Source of the DNA: Crenothrix polyspora
GTDB lineage: Bacteria > Pseudomonadota > Gammaproteobacteria > Methylococcales > Methylomonadaceae
Direction of reading: 5' to 3'
Length of the DNA: 64,000 bases
Assembly (NCBI RefSeq): GCF_900163755.1
Contig: NZ_FUKI01000101.1
Span: 1-64,000 of the forward strand
Shown one piece after another: positions 27,248-36,458 of the stretch (the first letter of the stretch is position 1; each line of letters starts with the position of its first letter). The position numbers and the translations under genes are program-made. The notes beneath the pieces were generated by a model. The model searched no databases. It saw only the letters and a list, made by a program, of their open reading frames with translations, and had not been told where the DNA came from.

Positions 27248-28983
27248 TACGCCAATTCCCTATCCGTTGTTGTGCCTAGGGCAACTCTTAATTTCATATC
27301 GTGATGGCCTTTGCCCGCTTCTATCATCGGGTAGACATTTTCAGTGCGGTCGGTGATAAAGTCTAAAAATACCGTGCGATCTTTTAACGCAAAAGCCTCT
27401 TCCAAGGCAGGGCGCACATCTTCCGGTTTTTCAATACGCATCCCGACATGACCATAGGCTTCGGCCAGTTTCACAAACTCAGGGATGGTATCCATATACG
27501 AGTGTGAATAACGGCATTCATAGGTAAACTCTTGCCATTGCCTGACCATACCCATGTAACGGTTGTTCAGGTTAATAATCTTAACCGGTGTTTTGTACTG
27601 CAAAGCGGTCGATAATTCTTGGATACACATTTGTATACTGGCTTCGCCGGTAATACAGGCCACATCGGAATCAGGAAACGCCAGCTTAACGCCAATAGCC
27701 GCAGGTAAACCAAAACCCATCGTGCCCAAACCACCGGAATTAATCCAACGGCGTGGCTTATTAAAGTGATAATACTGTGCCGCCCACATTTGGTGCTGGC
27801 CGACATCAGACGTAACATAGGCATTGCCTTTGGTCACTTCGTATAATTGCTCCACCACGTACTGCGGCTTAATCAACGGGCTGTTACGGTCATAAGCCAA
27901 GCAATCAATAGAGCGCCAGTCTTCAACTTGTTTCCACCAAATTTCCAAGGCTTTCTTGCTGGGCTTTTTCTCGCTGTCTTTAATCAAGTCAATCATCTGC
28001 TCCAGCGCTGGCACAACATCGCTGACAATAGCGACATCTACTTTCACGGTTTTGGAAATAGACGCAGGATCGACATCGAAATGAATGATTTTGGCATACG
28101 GGCAAAATAAATCCAGCTTGCCCGTAACGCGGTCGTCAAAACGCGCACCAATCGCGATAATCAAATCACTCTCGTGCATGGCCATATTGGCTTCATAAGT
28201 TCCGTGCATACCCAACATACCAATAAACTGCTTGTCGGTCGCAGGAAATGAGCCCAAGCCCATTAAAGTATTGGTAATAGGAAAACCCAGTAAACGTGTC
28301 AGCTCGGTTAATTGCTTGCTGCCATTGCCCAATACCACGCCACCACCGGAATAAATAATAGGCCGCTGTGCTGCCAATATTAATTCCAGGGCTTTTTTGT
28401 ATTGGCCTTTATCCGCAGTTACTGTCGGCTCGTAAGAACGGATACTGACTTTTTTAGGGTATTTATACGGCACTTTAATGTGCGGTGCGGTAATGTCTTT
28501 CGGCACATCAACCACTACAGGCCCAGGACGACCGGTAGTGGCCACATAAAAGGCTTTTTTAATGGTTTCAGCTAACTTGGTAACGTCTTTTACCAAGTAG
28601 TTGTGTTTAACACACGGGCGGGTAATGCCGATCATATCGACTTCCTGGAACGCATCGCTGCCGATAACCGGCAATGATACCTGACCAGAAATAATTACCA
28701 TCGGAATAGAATCCATATAGGCTGTGGCAATACCAGTGACGGCATTGGTCGCACCAGGGCCTGAGGTGACCAGTACCACACCGGGTTTTCCCGTCGCGCG
28801 GGCATAGCCATCTGCCGCATGGGTTGCACCTTGCTCGTGCCGAACCAATATGTGTTTGATATCTTCCTGTTGATACAGTGCATCATAAATATGCAACACT
28901 GCCCCGCCAGGATAGCCAAAAATGAATTCTACACCTTCGTCTTTCAGACTTTGAATCAGAATTTCCGCGCCGCTTAGCTCCAC
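27247..28983 (-). CDS. ilvB: Acetolactate synthase large (catalytic) subunit
   Basis: A 578-residue thiamine-diphosphate enzyme. The N-terminal domain has GYPGGAVLHIYDAL and the catalytic Glu in VRHEQGATHAADGYAR. The central FAD-binding domain follows, and the C-terminal domain has the ThDP/Mg site GEASIQMCIQEL and NLNNRYMGMV. In the motif the first residue usually reads GDGSF, and here GEASI occupies the position: a Glu replaces the Asp and the Ala replaces the Gly, which is also found in some authentic ilvI/ilvB genes. It is first in the operon. Confidence 0.96.
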   Translation of the reverse strand: MELSGAEILIQSLKDEGVEFIFGYPGGAVLHIYDALYQQEDIKHILVRHEQGATHAADGYARATGKPGVVLVTSGPGATNAVTGIATAYMDSIPMVIISGQVSLPVIGSDAFQEVDMIGITRPCVKHNYLVKDVTKLAETIKKAFYVATTGRPGPVVVDVPKDITAPHIKVPYKYPKKVSIRSYEPTVTADKGQYKKALELILAAQRPIIYSGGGVVLGNGSKQLTELTRLLGFPITNTLMGLGSFPATDKQFIGMLGMHGTYEANMAMHESDLIIAIGARFDDRVTGKLDLFCPYAKIIHFDVDPASISKTVKVDVAIVSDVVPALEQMIDLIKDSEKKPSKKALEIWWKQVEDWRSIDCLAYDRNSPLIKPQYVVEQLYEVTKGNAYVTSDVGQHQMWAAQYYHFNKPRRWINSGGLGTMGFGLPAAIGVKLAFPDSDVACITGEASIQMCIQELSTALQYKTPVKIINLNNRYMGMVRQWQEFTYECRYSHSYMDTIPEFVKLAEAYGHVGMRIEKPEDVRPALEEAFALKDRTVFLDFITDRTENVYPMIEAGKGHHDMKLRVALGTTTDRELA

Positions 28984-29343
28984 GCTAATACCTCGTAAAC
29001 GTAAGATGATTTTTGCGATGTCATTAAATTATAAGTGTTTTTGGGTCGCTCTGTGCTTACGCACGGCTAAAAACAAGTGAATACACGACAGCAAAATAAA
29101 GTTAATGCTATTACCTAACCGGACATTTTACTGGATTTTGGTTGAAATTGTAACGGCGATATGTATTGTTAAGATAAAAAAGCACAATTTTTATAAAAAT
29201 CAGGCATTTTTCGGCAATGTAGAGGGGATTTAAATAATCTGACTAAAACTGGTTAGCTAAAATATTTAATTGAAGCGTATTGGGGCGGAGATGTTCATGG
29301 TGTAATCTTAACGGTGCTAAAAACCGTCAACAAAATAAAAAGT
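28984..29343. other. Region upstream of ilvB, no leader recognised
   Basis: About 360 bp separates ilvB from the 6S RNA gene. I looked for a leader peptide rich in Val/Ile/Leu codons with an attenuator and saw none. A hairpin ACGGT-loop-ACCGT at 29310-29330 lies just beyond the 3' end of the 6S gene on the complementary strand and could contribute to its termination. Confidence 0.45.
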
Positions 29344-29522
29344 GTATCTCCCACCGATGCCGTTATACACTTTCGTCCTTGAACCGATGGTTCAAGTGGG
29401 GATGCGGGCGATAAATCAGGCTTCCCGTCGAGACGGGCATGCTCACATTATCGGAATTCACCCCCGGGGGTAATATAGGTTCAGGAAACACCCAGCGCAC
29501 TGTCGAACACTGTAGGAGATAC
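29344..29522 (-). ncRNA. ssrS: 6S RNA
   Basis: About 179 nt on the complementary strand that fold as 6S RNA, the abundant RNA that binds sigma-70 RNA polymerase in stationary phase. The ends pair as GTATCTCC with GGGAGATAC. Recognisable conserved blocks read GTGAGCATGCCCGTC, GACGGGAAGCC and CTTGAACCATCGGTTCAAGG, which match the E. coli gene closely, and the single-stranded bubble is between them. It lies 12 bp downstream of zapA, the arrangement usual in gammaproteobacteria. Confidence 0.93.
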
Positions 29523-29533
29523 CGGTTAATAGT

Positions 29534-29842
29534 TTACTCTGTTTGTGGATTATCCAAAACGTTTTCTATTTTATTGCGGATATGATCTAAGCACTCACCA
29601 AGTTGCTGGCTTAGCAAGGCATTTTGATTTTTAACTATTTCTAACTCATGAGACAGGTTTAAAGCGGCCATTACCGCAATTCTATCGGAGCCATTAATTT
29701 TTCCGGTATCACGCATTTTACGCATTTGCTGATCCAACAATTGCGCAGAGCGAACCAATGTATCTCGCTCGTCAGGGTCACAGGCAATTTTATACTCCTT
29801 GCTCATAATAGTCAGTGATATGGGTTGAAATTTCTGTGTCAT
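29534..29842 (-). CDS. zapA: Cell division protein ZapA
   Basis: A 102-residue FtsZ-associated protein that cross-links filaments of the Z ring. The opening PISLTIMSKEYKIACDPDER and the following helix LVRSAQLLDQQMRKMRD are family-specific, and the C-terminal half is a coiled coil. The start overlaps the stop of the upstream coiled-coil gene (ATGA), and the 6S RNA gene follows. Confidence 0.94.
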   Translation of the reverse strand: MTQKFQPISLTIMSKEYKIACDPDERDTLVRSAQLLDQQMRKMRDTGKINGSDRIAVMAALNLSHELEIVKNQNALLSQQLGECLDHIRNKIENVLDNPQTE

Positions 29843-30060
29843 GAGCCATACTCCATTGCTTTTAATCGATTAATCATGGCCTCAACCCGTAATTTGGCAA
29901 GATTGGTTTTTTCCAGGAGACTGTCTTTTTCTTTGACCAACATTTCTTGTTTGGATTTGAGAGAGTTATTTTCGTTTTTAACGGCTGTATACTGCTCAAT
30001 GAGCTGATCAAGCTTATTTTCAAGGTTTTTCAATTCTAGGATGTATTCTGTCTGTGTCAT
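29839..30060 (-). CDS. Small coiled-coil protein (ZapB-like, TIGR02449 type)
   Basis: A 73-residue protein that is a single coiled coil with heptad-spaced Leu (KNLENKLDQLIEQYTAV). This short protein precedes zapA in many gammaproteobacteria and is thought to work with the division ring. I chose MTQTEY as start. An in-frame ATG 15 bp upstream has no ribosome site. It overlaps zapA by 4 bp. Confidence 0.82.
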   Translation of the reverse strand: MTQTEYILELKNLENKLDQLIEQYTAVKNENNSLKSKQEMLVKEKDSLLEKTNLAKLRVEAMINRLKAMEYGS

Positions 30061-30408
30061 GTCGTTAACTAACATTGCAAGTAAGCGCAGCCAATTTTTA
30101 GTAAATTTTACAGTGTGATGCCTAATTAGGATTTATTTTTGTTACATTATGGCGTGATACAGTTATTGTTAGCGATTTGACTTTAATGCCAAAAACAAGG
30201 CTGTAGAGTCCGCTAGTAATCGTAGTCAACTACCTTTCCGTAGGTATTAAAACATTGGTTGCAATGCCACGCTAACCCACAGCATTATTATTTTGCCCCA
30301 TCCTAACTGGGAAGCCACAACGTTTAACAAATTTCAGTCTGCTTAGAACTTCAATGGTAGCATAGGCGCTGATTTTTTTTTAGCTATCGTAACCAATTGG
30401 ACACAATC
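30061..30408. other. Divergent promoter region between zapB-like and ygfB
   Basis: About 350 bp separates two divergent genes and should hold both promoters. It contains CGCTAGTAATCGT and AATGCCACG, two short strings known from the 3' part of 16S rRNA, at the wrong spacing. I treat this as chance. No RNA gene was found. Confidence 0.4.
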
Positions 30409-30933
30409 ATGGCCTACGCCGAGATCAATAGCCTGCTGCTACAAAGTGAAATTGAGTACTGTGCTGCCGAAGCACACGGCTTAGCTACCGGATTGCTGTG
30501 CGCTAATCAACACGCTAACAGCGCACACTGGTTAAAAGAGCTATTATCTGCTGAGCAATCTTTGTCGCACTCACACAGCGATGTACTGGTAAAATTTTTC
30601 AATATCACTCGCACAACGTTGACCAGTGATGATTATACTTTTAATCTGTTTTTACCTGACGATAGCCAAGCCTTGATTAAGCAAGCGGAAGCGTTACAAA
30701 GTTGGTGTCGCGGTTTTTTATTTGGCATCAGTCTAACGGGCACATCGGTTATTAGTAGCGTAAAAAATGGCCGCGAAATACTCAAAGATATTGCCGAATT
30801 TACCAAACTCGATACCGATGTCGAAGGTGAAGAGGATGAGCAGGCTTTTATGGAAATTACCGAATATTTACGCGCTGCTGTTTTATTACTGCGTGATGAG
30901 CTTGCTGTCAGTCATACCGATACTGTCCATTAA
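30409..30933 (+). CDS. ygfB: UPF0149 family protein YgfB
   Basis: A 174-residue protein of the YgfB/YecA (UPF0149) helical family, with the EAHGLATGLLCA motif and QSWCRGFLFGISL in the middle. In Pseudomonas YgfB is linked to control of a self-lysis and antibiotic-susceptibility pathway, but no such target is seen here. The ATG at 30409 is preferred to the in-frame TTG 12 bp upstream. It is followed by pepP and ubiH, the usual order in gammaproteobacteria. Confidence 0.92.
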   Translation: MAYAEINSLLLQSEIEYCAAEAHGLATGLLCANQHANSAHWLKELLSAEQSLSHSHSDVLVKFFNITRTTLTSDDYTFNLFLPDDSQALIKQAEALQSWCRGFLFGISLTGTSVISSVKNGREILKDIAEFTKLDTDVEGEEDEQAFMEITEYLRAAVLLLRDELAVSHTDTVH

Positions 30934-31003
30934 CTAGCCACTGTGACATACGTTATTGCAAGTCAGTATTTACGAAAATATCACTATAAAAATAAATACA
31001 ACT

Positions 31004-32323
31004 ATGAAACACAGCGAATTTAAAAAACGTCGCAAACAACTCATGCAGCGACTGGGCCAAGGTAATATTGCTTTAATCAGCAGCGCTTCAATACGTTCGC
31101 GTAATCGGGATGTCAATTATGCGTTTCGACAAGACAGCGATTTTTACTACCTCACCGGTTTTAATGAGCCCAACGCAATGGCGGTTTTCATTCCAGGGCG
31201 TGAGCAAGGTGAATACATATTATTCTGCCAGGAATACGATGAGAAAAAAGCTATTTGGGAGGGCGCTCATGCAGGGCTAGAAGGTGCTACCGGCAACTAC
31301 GGTGCTGACGATGCTTTTCCTATTGACGATTTAGACGATATTTTACCCGGCATGCTGGAAAATAAAACCCGTGTGTTTTACCCCATGGGACGCAATTCCG
31401 ATCTTGATCACAGTTTACTTGATTGGATTAACCACATTAAAAGCCACTCGCGATCCGGTGCAGTAGCGCCAGGTGAGTTAATTTCTTTAGATCACCTTGT
31501 CCATGACATGCGGCTTTATAAAAGCGCTGAAGAAATCAAGCTAATGCGCCGTGCTGCCGAAGTATCAGCCAGTGCGCATATTAGAGCCATGCAAACCTGC
31601 AAACCCGGCCTGTACGAATACCAAATAGAAGCCGGATTAGTGCATCATTTTATGCAAAATGGTTTGCGTTACACGGCGTATCCTTCTATTGTCGCTGGCG
31701 GTAAAAACGCTTGCGTACTGCATTATGTTAACAACACCGATAAATTAAAAAGCGGTGATTTATTACTGATTGATGCTGGAGCAGAATGCGATCATTACGC
31801 GGCGGATATTACCCGCACCTTTCCTGTTTCTGGTCGTTTTAGTGAGCCGCAAAAGCTGCTTTATCAACTGGTGTTAGATGCGCAATACGCTGCTTTAGAG
31901 CAAGTTAAGCCTGGGCAGCCGTGGCTTGCGCCACATGATGCCGCTGTTGAAGTGCTAACGCGTGGCTTGGTAGCACTAGGACTTTTGAAAGGTAAAATCA
32001 AAAAATTGATTAAAGACGAAAAATACAAAGCCTTTTATATGCACAAAACCGGCCACTGGCTGGGTATGGATGTACACGATGTCGGCGATTATAAAATCAA
32101 TCAGGAATGGCGGTTGTTAGAACCTGGCATGGTATTAACTGTAGAACCTGGTTTGTATATTCCCGTTAACTGTAAACAAGTGGATGAAAAATGGCGCGGC
32201 ATTGGTATCCGCATTGAAGACGATGTCTTGGTTACCACACAAGGTCATGAAGTCTTAAGTAGCGGCGTGCCTAAAACCATACTGGAAATTGAAACTTTAA
32301 TGCAGGCTATCAATGTCAGCTGA
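31004..32323 (+). CDS. pepP: Xaa-Pro aminopeptidase
   Basis: A 439-residue metalloaminopeptidase that removes an N-terminal residue before proline. The creatinase-like N-terminal domain (FKKRRKQLMQRLG) is followed by the pita-bread domain with its metal ligands (DAGAECDHYAADITRTF, HKTGHWLGMDVHDVG, EPGLYI and IRIEDDVLV). The ATG at 31004 is the family start. The frame is open from a TTG upstream that has no ribosome site. It overlaps ubiH by 11 bp. Confidence 0.95.
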   Translation: MKHSEFKKRRKQLMQRLGQGNIALISSASIRSRNRDVNYAFRQDSDFYYLTGFNEPNAMAVFIPGREQGEYILFCQEYDEKKAIWEGAHAGLEGATGNYGADDAFPIDDLDDILPGMLENKTRVFYPMGRNSDLDHSLLDWINHIKSHSRSGAVAPGELISLDHLVHDMRLYKSAEEIKLMRRAAEVSASAHIRAMQTCKPGLYEYQIEAGLVHHFMQNGLRYTAYPSIVAGGKNACVLHYVNNTDKLKSGDLLLIDAGAECDHYAADITRTFPVSGRFSEPQKLLYQLVLDAQYAALEQVKPGQPWLAPHDAAVEVLTRGLVALGLLKGKIKKLIKDEKYKAFYMHKTGHWLGMDVHDVGDYKINQEWRLLEPGMVLTVEPGLYIPVNCKQVDEKWRGIGIRIEDDVLVTTQGHEVLSSGVPKTILEIETLMQAINVS

Positions 32324-33515
32324 ATATGATGTGTTAATTGTTGGTGGCGGCTTAGCCGGTAATTGCTTGGCTTTAGCGCTGCATGATAGCGGTCTGCATA
32401 TTGCTGTCGTTGAGGCCAATACTCCCGAACAATTGCACAATCATCCCGCAGGCAGTCGCGCTTTGGCTTTAGCCGCTGGCACGATACAGCGCCTGGAAGA
32501 CCTTGGGGTTTGGCAAGACATACAGCATCATGCGACTGCGATTAAAACCATCCATGTGTCTGATCGCGGTCATTTTGGTAAAACACGCTTGTCGGCACAC
32601 AAAGAAAACGTCGATGCTTTGGGTTATGTTATTGCTGCCCGCGACATTGAAAGCTACGTTGCCAAGCGGGTTGCTGAAAGTGCAATTGAGTGTATTAATC
32701 CGGCGCGTGTTGTTGGCTTAATGTCCGGCATCAGTGAGATGAATATCAGCTTAAAACGCCACAATGACAGCTTTAGTGCGGCGGCTAAATTGGTGGTGGG
32801 GGCGGATGGCGGTCAGTCTTCGGTACGCAAGCTGCTGGAAATTGATCAACACGTCCGTGCTTATGATCAAACCGCACTTATCACCACGGTAAAAACATCG
32901 CGCCCTAACCTGAATACCGCTTACGAACGTTTTACCAGTACAGGGCCTTTGGCGCTATTGCCCATTGGCAACCACCACAGCGCGGTTATTTGGACGCATT
33001 CTCCTGAAAACGCCGAAGCTTTAATGTCCGGTAGCGAAGCTGATTTTCTGGCAGAATTGCAATTGTGTTTTGGCTTTAAGCTGGGCGAACTGACGCTGGC
33101 CGCACCACGCCACGCCTTCCCATTATCATTGATCCGCGCAAAGGCCATGATCAGTGATCGTGCGGTGATTATTGGTAACGCCGTGCATCAATTGCATCCG
33201 GTGGCTGGGCAAGGTTTTAATTTAGGTATCAGAGATGTGATTCAATTGGCAGACAGTATTAAAGCGCAGTCTAGCCGGGGTGAAGATATTGGCGCAAGCG
33301 ACTTTTTGCAAAATTACGCCACAAGCAGACAGCGTGACCATGATCGCACGGTGGCTTTCACTGACAACTTAATCCGCATTTTTTCCAATGATTGGTTACC
33401 AGTGGCCGCCGCCAGAAATGTGAGTCTAACGCTATTGGATCACATTCCTTTTGCCAAATCGTTGTTAACACGTCATGCCATGGGATTAGCAGTGTCGTTA
33501 TTGCCCAAAAATTAA
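32313..33515 (+). CDS. ubiH: FAD-dependent ubiquinone-biosynthesis hydroxylase UbiH
   Basis: A 400-residue flavoprotein monooxygenase. The FAD-binding motif at the N-terminus is VLIVGGGLAGNCLALAL, the second motif LVVGADGGQSSVRKL, and the third VIIGNAVHQLHPVAGQGFNLG with GDA replaced by GNA. These are shared by UbiH, UbiF and VisC. The position after ygfB-pepP favours UbiH (hydroxylation of the ring at C4 in the ubiquinone pathway). The exact position of hydroxylation cannot be told from sequence alone. Confidence 0.92.
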   Translation: MSAEYDVLIVGGGLAGNCLALALHDSGLHIAVVEANTPEQLHNHPAGSRALALAAGTIQRLEDLGVWQDIQHHATAIKTIHVSDRGHFGKTRLSAHKENVDALGYVIAARDIESYVAKRVAESAIECINPARVVGLMSGISEMNISLKRHNDSFSAAAKLVVGADGGQSSVRKLLEIDQHVRAYDQTALITTVKTSRPNLNTAYERFTSTGPLALLPIGNHHSAVIWTHSPENAEALMSGSEADFLAELQLCFGFKLGELTLAAPRHAFPLSLIRAKAMISDRAVIIGNAVHQLHPVAGQGFNLGIRDVIQLADSIKAQSSRGEDIGASDFLQNYATSRQRDHDRTVAFTDNLIRIFSNDWLPVAAARNVSLTLLDHIPFAKSLLTRHAMGLAVSLLPKN

Positions 33516-33577
33516 GCTGAGTTGCCTGTGGTCGATAAAAGGCAACCAGATCTCAGTATGCAACAAAATCGCTCGCG

Positions 33578-33871
33578 TTATGATTTACTTTTAAGGGCGT
33601 ATGCTGCTAATTGCTCTGGCGTAGCCTCGTGCTGAAATTTATCGCGCCATTCACTGTATGGCATACCATAGACAATTTCTCTGGCTTGTTCGTAATCCAC
33701 ATCGATAGCTTTGTCTTGTGCAGCGGCGGTATACCATTTTGCCAAACAGTTTCTGCAAAAATCCGCTAAGATCATTAAATCAATATTTTGCACGTCGCTG
33801 TGTTGCTGTAAATGTGCTATTAAGCGCCGGAATGCAGCGGCTTCTAATTCTAATTGGGTAGTTTTATCCAT
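33578..33871 (-). CDS. DUF1244 protein
   Basis: A 97-residue protein with FRRLIAHLQQHSDVQNIDLM, LADFCRNCLAKWY (two cysteines) and YEQAREIVYGMPYSEW, the signature of the DUF1244 family. Structures in this family are small helical proteins. The function is not known. It ends convergently, 62 bp from ubiH. The start MDKTTQ was chosen over a longer frame without a ribosome site. Confidence 0.9.
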   Translation of the reverse strand: MDKTTQLELEAAAFRRLIAHLQQHSDVQNIDLMILADFCRNCLAKWYTAAAQDKAIDVDYEQAREIVYGMPYSEWRDKFQHEATPEQLAAYALKSKS

Positions 33872-34220
33872 AATAATAAGGTTTGTAATTGATAGCACAT
33901 TTTAGCAGGAACTGTCATATCATCATGTACATTTAGACACAAAGATTTTACAATGACCACATTAAGCTCATAGTTTTAATGCAATAATCGAACTCTGTGC
34001 AAAAATAGGCTGTTAAGTAGTAAAAAATGAACTATTCTTTATTCGGTAGAACTTTTGCTTAACTGCCGATAATGCGGCGTTTTGCCAGCGATACAAAAAA
34101 TAACGCAACAACCGATGTAAATCAAACACCCTGGCAACGCTTAAATAATCAACACGCGCTCTTAAAATCGACTTTTCAGTGGATTACAATCGTGCATCTT
34201 ATTCCTCCACGCTAACGATT
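33872..34220. other. Intergenic, presumed promoter of the yciB operon
   Basis: About 350 bp between the DUF1244 gene and yciB, divergent. AT-rich tracts occur near 34010-34060. I could not support any specific promoter box or RNA. Confidence 0.4.
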
Positions 34221-34757
34221 ATGAAACAAATTTTCGAGTTTTTTCCCGTACTGTTGTTTTTTGCAGCCTATAAGTTTTACGATATTTACGTTGGCACAAT
34301 GGTTATGATTGCGGCCACCATAATACAGGTTGCGATTGATTTGGTATTACACCGTAAAGTTGCAGCCATGCGCTGGATTACCTTGGCGCTGGTGGTGGTT
34401 ATGGGCGGTGCCACTATTTATTTACATGATGAGCAATATTTAAAATGGAAGCTGTCGATTATTGAATGGCTGTTTGGTTTGGCCTTTTTAGGCAGCCAGT
34501 TTATTGGCGAAAAACCTTTTGTTCAGCGCATGATGTCGGGCAGCCTGACCTTGCCAGCTAACATCTGGAAGCGTTTAAACCTACTGTGGGCAGGTTTTTT
34601 TACCAGTGTGGGTTTTATTAACTTATATGTTATGTTCCATTACAGCACTGACGACTGGGTCAACTTTAAAACGTTTGGTGTGCCGGTGTTAATGTTGGTT
34701 TTTATTGCGTTACAAATGGTTTTTTTATATAAATACGTATCTGATACCGAGGAATAA
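34221..34757 (+). CDS. yciB: Inner-membrane septation protein YciB
   Basis: A 178-residue membrane protein with about five hydrophobic segments and the family opening [19 protein letters not shown]. It is involved in septum and envelope synthesis. The ATG at 34221 is the family start, while the track start at 34179 is longer and unsupported. It heads a run with yciI, bolA and the PPIase at spacings of 2, -1 and 0 bp. Confidence 0.95.
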   Translation: MKQIFEFFPVLLFFAAYKFYDIYVGTMVMIAATIIQVAIDLVLHRKVAAMRWITLALVVVMGGATIYLHDEQYLKWKLSIIEWLFGLAFLGSQFIGEKPFVQRMMSGSLTLPANIWKRLNLLWAGFFTSVGFINLYVMFHYSTDDWVNFKTFGVPVLMLVFIALQMVFLYKYVSDTEE

Positions 34758-34759
34758 CC

Positions 34760-35059
34760 GTGTTATACGCCATTATTAGCGAAGATGTTCCACACAGCCT
34801 GGAAAAAAGATTAGCTGCACGACCCGCTCACCTTGCCCGTTTACAAGCACTGCAAGATGACGGACGCTTAATACTGGCAGGGTCACATCCCGCTATTGAC
34901 ACTGAAAATCCAGGTGATGCAGGTTTTACCGGCAGTCTTATTGTGGCCGAATTTGATAACCTGCAAGCCGCACAGCAATGGACAGTAGCTGATCCCTATA
35001 TCGACGCTGGTGTTTATGCCAGAGTCTCTGTTAAACCCTTTAAAAAAGTTTTACCATAA
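34760..35059 (+). CDS. yciI: YciI family protein
   Basis: A 99-residue ferredoxin-like protein. The N-terminus [10 protein letters not shown], the His-Leu pair in [18 protein letters not shown] and the C-terminal [11 protein letters not shown] are typical. Members include plug-like and dehydrochlorinase-related proteins, but a reaction has not been set for the chromosomal YciI. It follows yciB as in enterobacteria. Confidence 0.93.
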   Translation: MLYAIISEDVPHSLEKRLAARPAHLARLQALQDDGRLILAGSHPAIDTENPGDAGFTGSLIVAEFDNLQAAQQWTVADPYIDAGVYARVSVKPFKKVLP

Positions 35060-35337
35060 TGACCTCAAACTTAATTAAAAAATCATTAACCGATGCGCTT
35101 AAACCACAACTGTTAGAGGTACTGGATAACAGTGCTGCACATGCCGGCCATGCGGGTGCAAGAAGTGGCGGCGGTCATTATCATGTCACTATTGTGGCAG
35201 ATGTATTTGAAGGAAAATCGCTCGTCGAACGCCATCAACTTGTTTACAAGGCGCTGGGCGATCTCATGAAGCAAGAAATTCACGCGTTAGGTATTAATGC
35301 CATTTCACCCTCAGAAGAAACCAAAGGAAGTTTATAA
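35059..35337 (+). CDS. bolA: BolA family protein
   Basis: A 92-residue protein of the BolA family, which partners monothiol glutaredoxins in iron-sulfur cluster handling. It carries SGGGHYHVTIVADVFEGKSLVERHQLVYKA, in which the HYHV and RHQLVY residues are conserved, and HALGINAISPSE at the end. It overlaps yciI by one base and touches the next gene. Confidence 0.93.
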   Translation: MTSNLIKKSLTDALKPQLLEVLDNSAAHAGHAGARSGGGHYHVTIVADVFEGKSLVERHQLVYKALGDLMKQEIHALGINAISPSEETKGSL

Positions 35338-36414
35338 ATGAATAAGAAACTTATCCCCTTATTAGTTGCTGGTACTGCGCTGCTCGCAGGTTGTGATCAA
35401 CAAATGAATAGTACCACTGGCAGCAATACTGCCGCGCCCGCAGCGGTCATTAAAAAAGAAGATGCCATTGCCAGCGTTAATGGTCAATTTATCAGCAAAG
35501 CCACCTTGGCTGAGTTAGAAAAAGAAATTGCTGAAAAAGCCCATGGCCAAGCTTTTCCTAAAGAAAAGTTAATTGAAGAATTGGTACAGCGCGAATTGTT
35601 AATTCAAGATGCGGTTAAAAAGCAGTTGGATAAATCACCTGACATGCAAAAACAACTGGATTTGGCGAGAAAATCGTTGTTAACACAGGCGGATCTGCAA
35701 GATTTCGTTAAGAAAAATCCTGTTACGGACGCAGAAATTAAAGCGGAATACGATGCCAAAGTAGGTGGAACAAATGCTACCGAATACAAAGCGCGCCACA
35801 TTCTGGTAAAAACTGAAGACGAAGCGAAAAAATTGATCGCAGCTCTGGATAAAGGGGGTGACTTTGCGAAGTTGGCTAACCAAAATTCATTGGATGCTAA
35901 AGAGTCGAAAAACGGCGGCGATTTAGGCTGGTTTAATCCTGGCCAAATGGTAGCACCGTTCTCGGAAGCAGTTGCTAAACTTGAAAAAGGCAAATACTCC
36001 AAAGTACCGGTTAAAACCCAATTTGGTTTTCATATTATTTTAAGAGAAGATTCTCGCGCTCAAACACCCCCCCCGTTTGACTCGGTTAAAGATCAAATAA
36101 CACCGTCTTTGCAACGTCAAAAGATTCAAAAAATGCTTGAAGGTTTACGTACCCAAGCAAAAGTTGAGATTTTGATACCGGTTACCGATGACAAAGCCAA
36201 AGTCGTTGCGCCTGCCACCGTTCCTGGCGCTAACCCTGCTGCCACAGCACCCACACCTGCCGCAGGATCAGCACTAGGTGCAGAAGTTGCACCTGTCGAA
36301 CAGCCAGCAACTATTGAGCCTGCGCCAGATGCTGCACCGGTTCCGACAGCAGCGCCTGCTGCTGTACCTGCGCCCGCAGCGCCCGCACCAAAGCCTGAGC
36401 CTGCAAAAAAATAA
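35338..36414 (+). CDS. Lipoprotein peptidyl-prolyl isomerase, parvulin type
   Basis: A 358-residue predicted lipoprotein (lipobox LLAGC at residues 15-19). A SurA/PrsA-like N-terminal helical domain (residues 40-130) is followed by a parvulin domain with KARHILVKTEDEAKKLI, GGDLGWFNPGQMVAPF and FGFHIILRED. It ends with about 75 residues rich in Pro and Ala that are probably a flexible tether. The expected role is folding of exported proteins at the periplasmic face. It shares the yciB-yciI-bolA transcript and ends in an intrinsic terminator. Confidence 0.92.
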   Translation: MNKKLIPLLVAGTALLAGCDQQMNSTTGSNTAAPAAVIKKEDAIASVNGQFISKATLAELEKEIAEKAHGQAFPKEKLIEELVQRELLIQDAVKKQLDKSPDMQKQLDLARKSLLTQADLQDFVKKNPVTDAEIKAEYDAKVGGTNATEYKARHILVKTEDEAKKLIAALDKGGDFAKLANQNSLDAKESKNGGDLGWFNPGQMVAPFSEAVAKLEKGKYSKVPVKTQFGFHIILREDSRAQTPPPFDSVKDQITPSLQRQKIQKMLEGLRTQAKVEILIPVTDDKAKVVAPATVPGANPAATAPTPAAGSALGAEVAPVEQPATIEPAPDAAPVPTAAPAAVPAPAAPAPKPEPAKK

Positions 36415-36432
36415 GGTTTTATTGGCACGACT

Positions 36433-36458
36433 AAAGGGCGGTTATGCCGCCCTTTTTT
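36433..36458. terminator. Convergent intrinsic terminator between PPIase gene and recJ
   Basis: The stem AAAGGGCGG / CCGCCCTTT with loop TTATG is followed by a T run to the right and an A run to the left. It can end both converging transcripts. Confidence 0.9.

Noticed and set aside
30200-30290. 16S rRNA-like strings (CGCTAGTAATCGT, AATGCCACG) upstream of ygfB
   Set aside because: The spacing and surrounding sequence do not match 16S rRNA, and the matches are 9-13 bases long.
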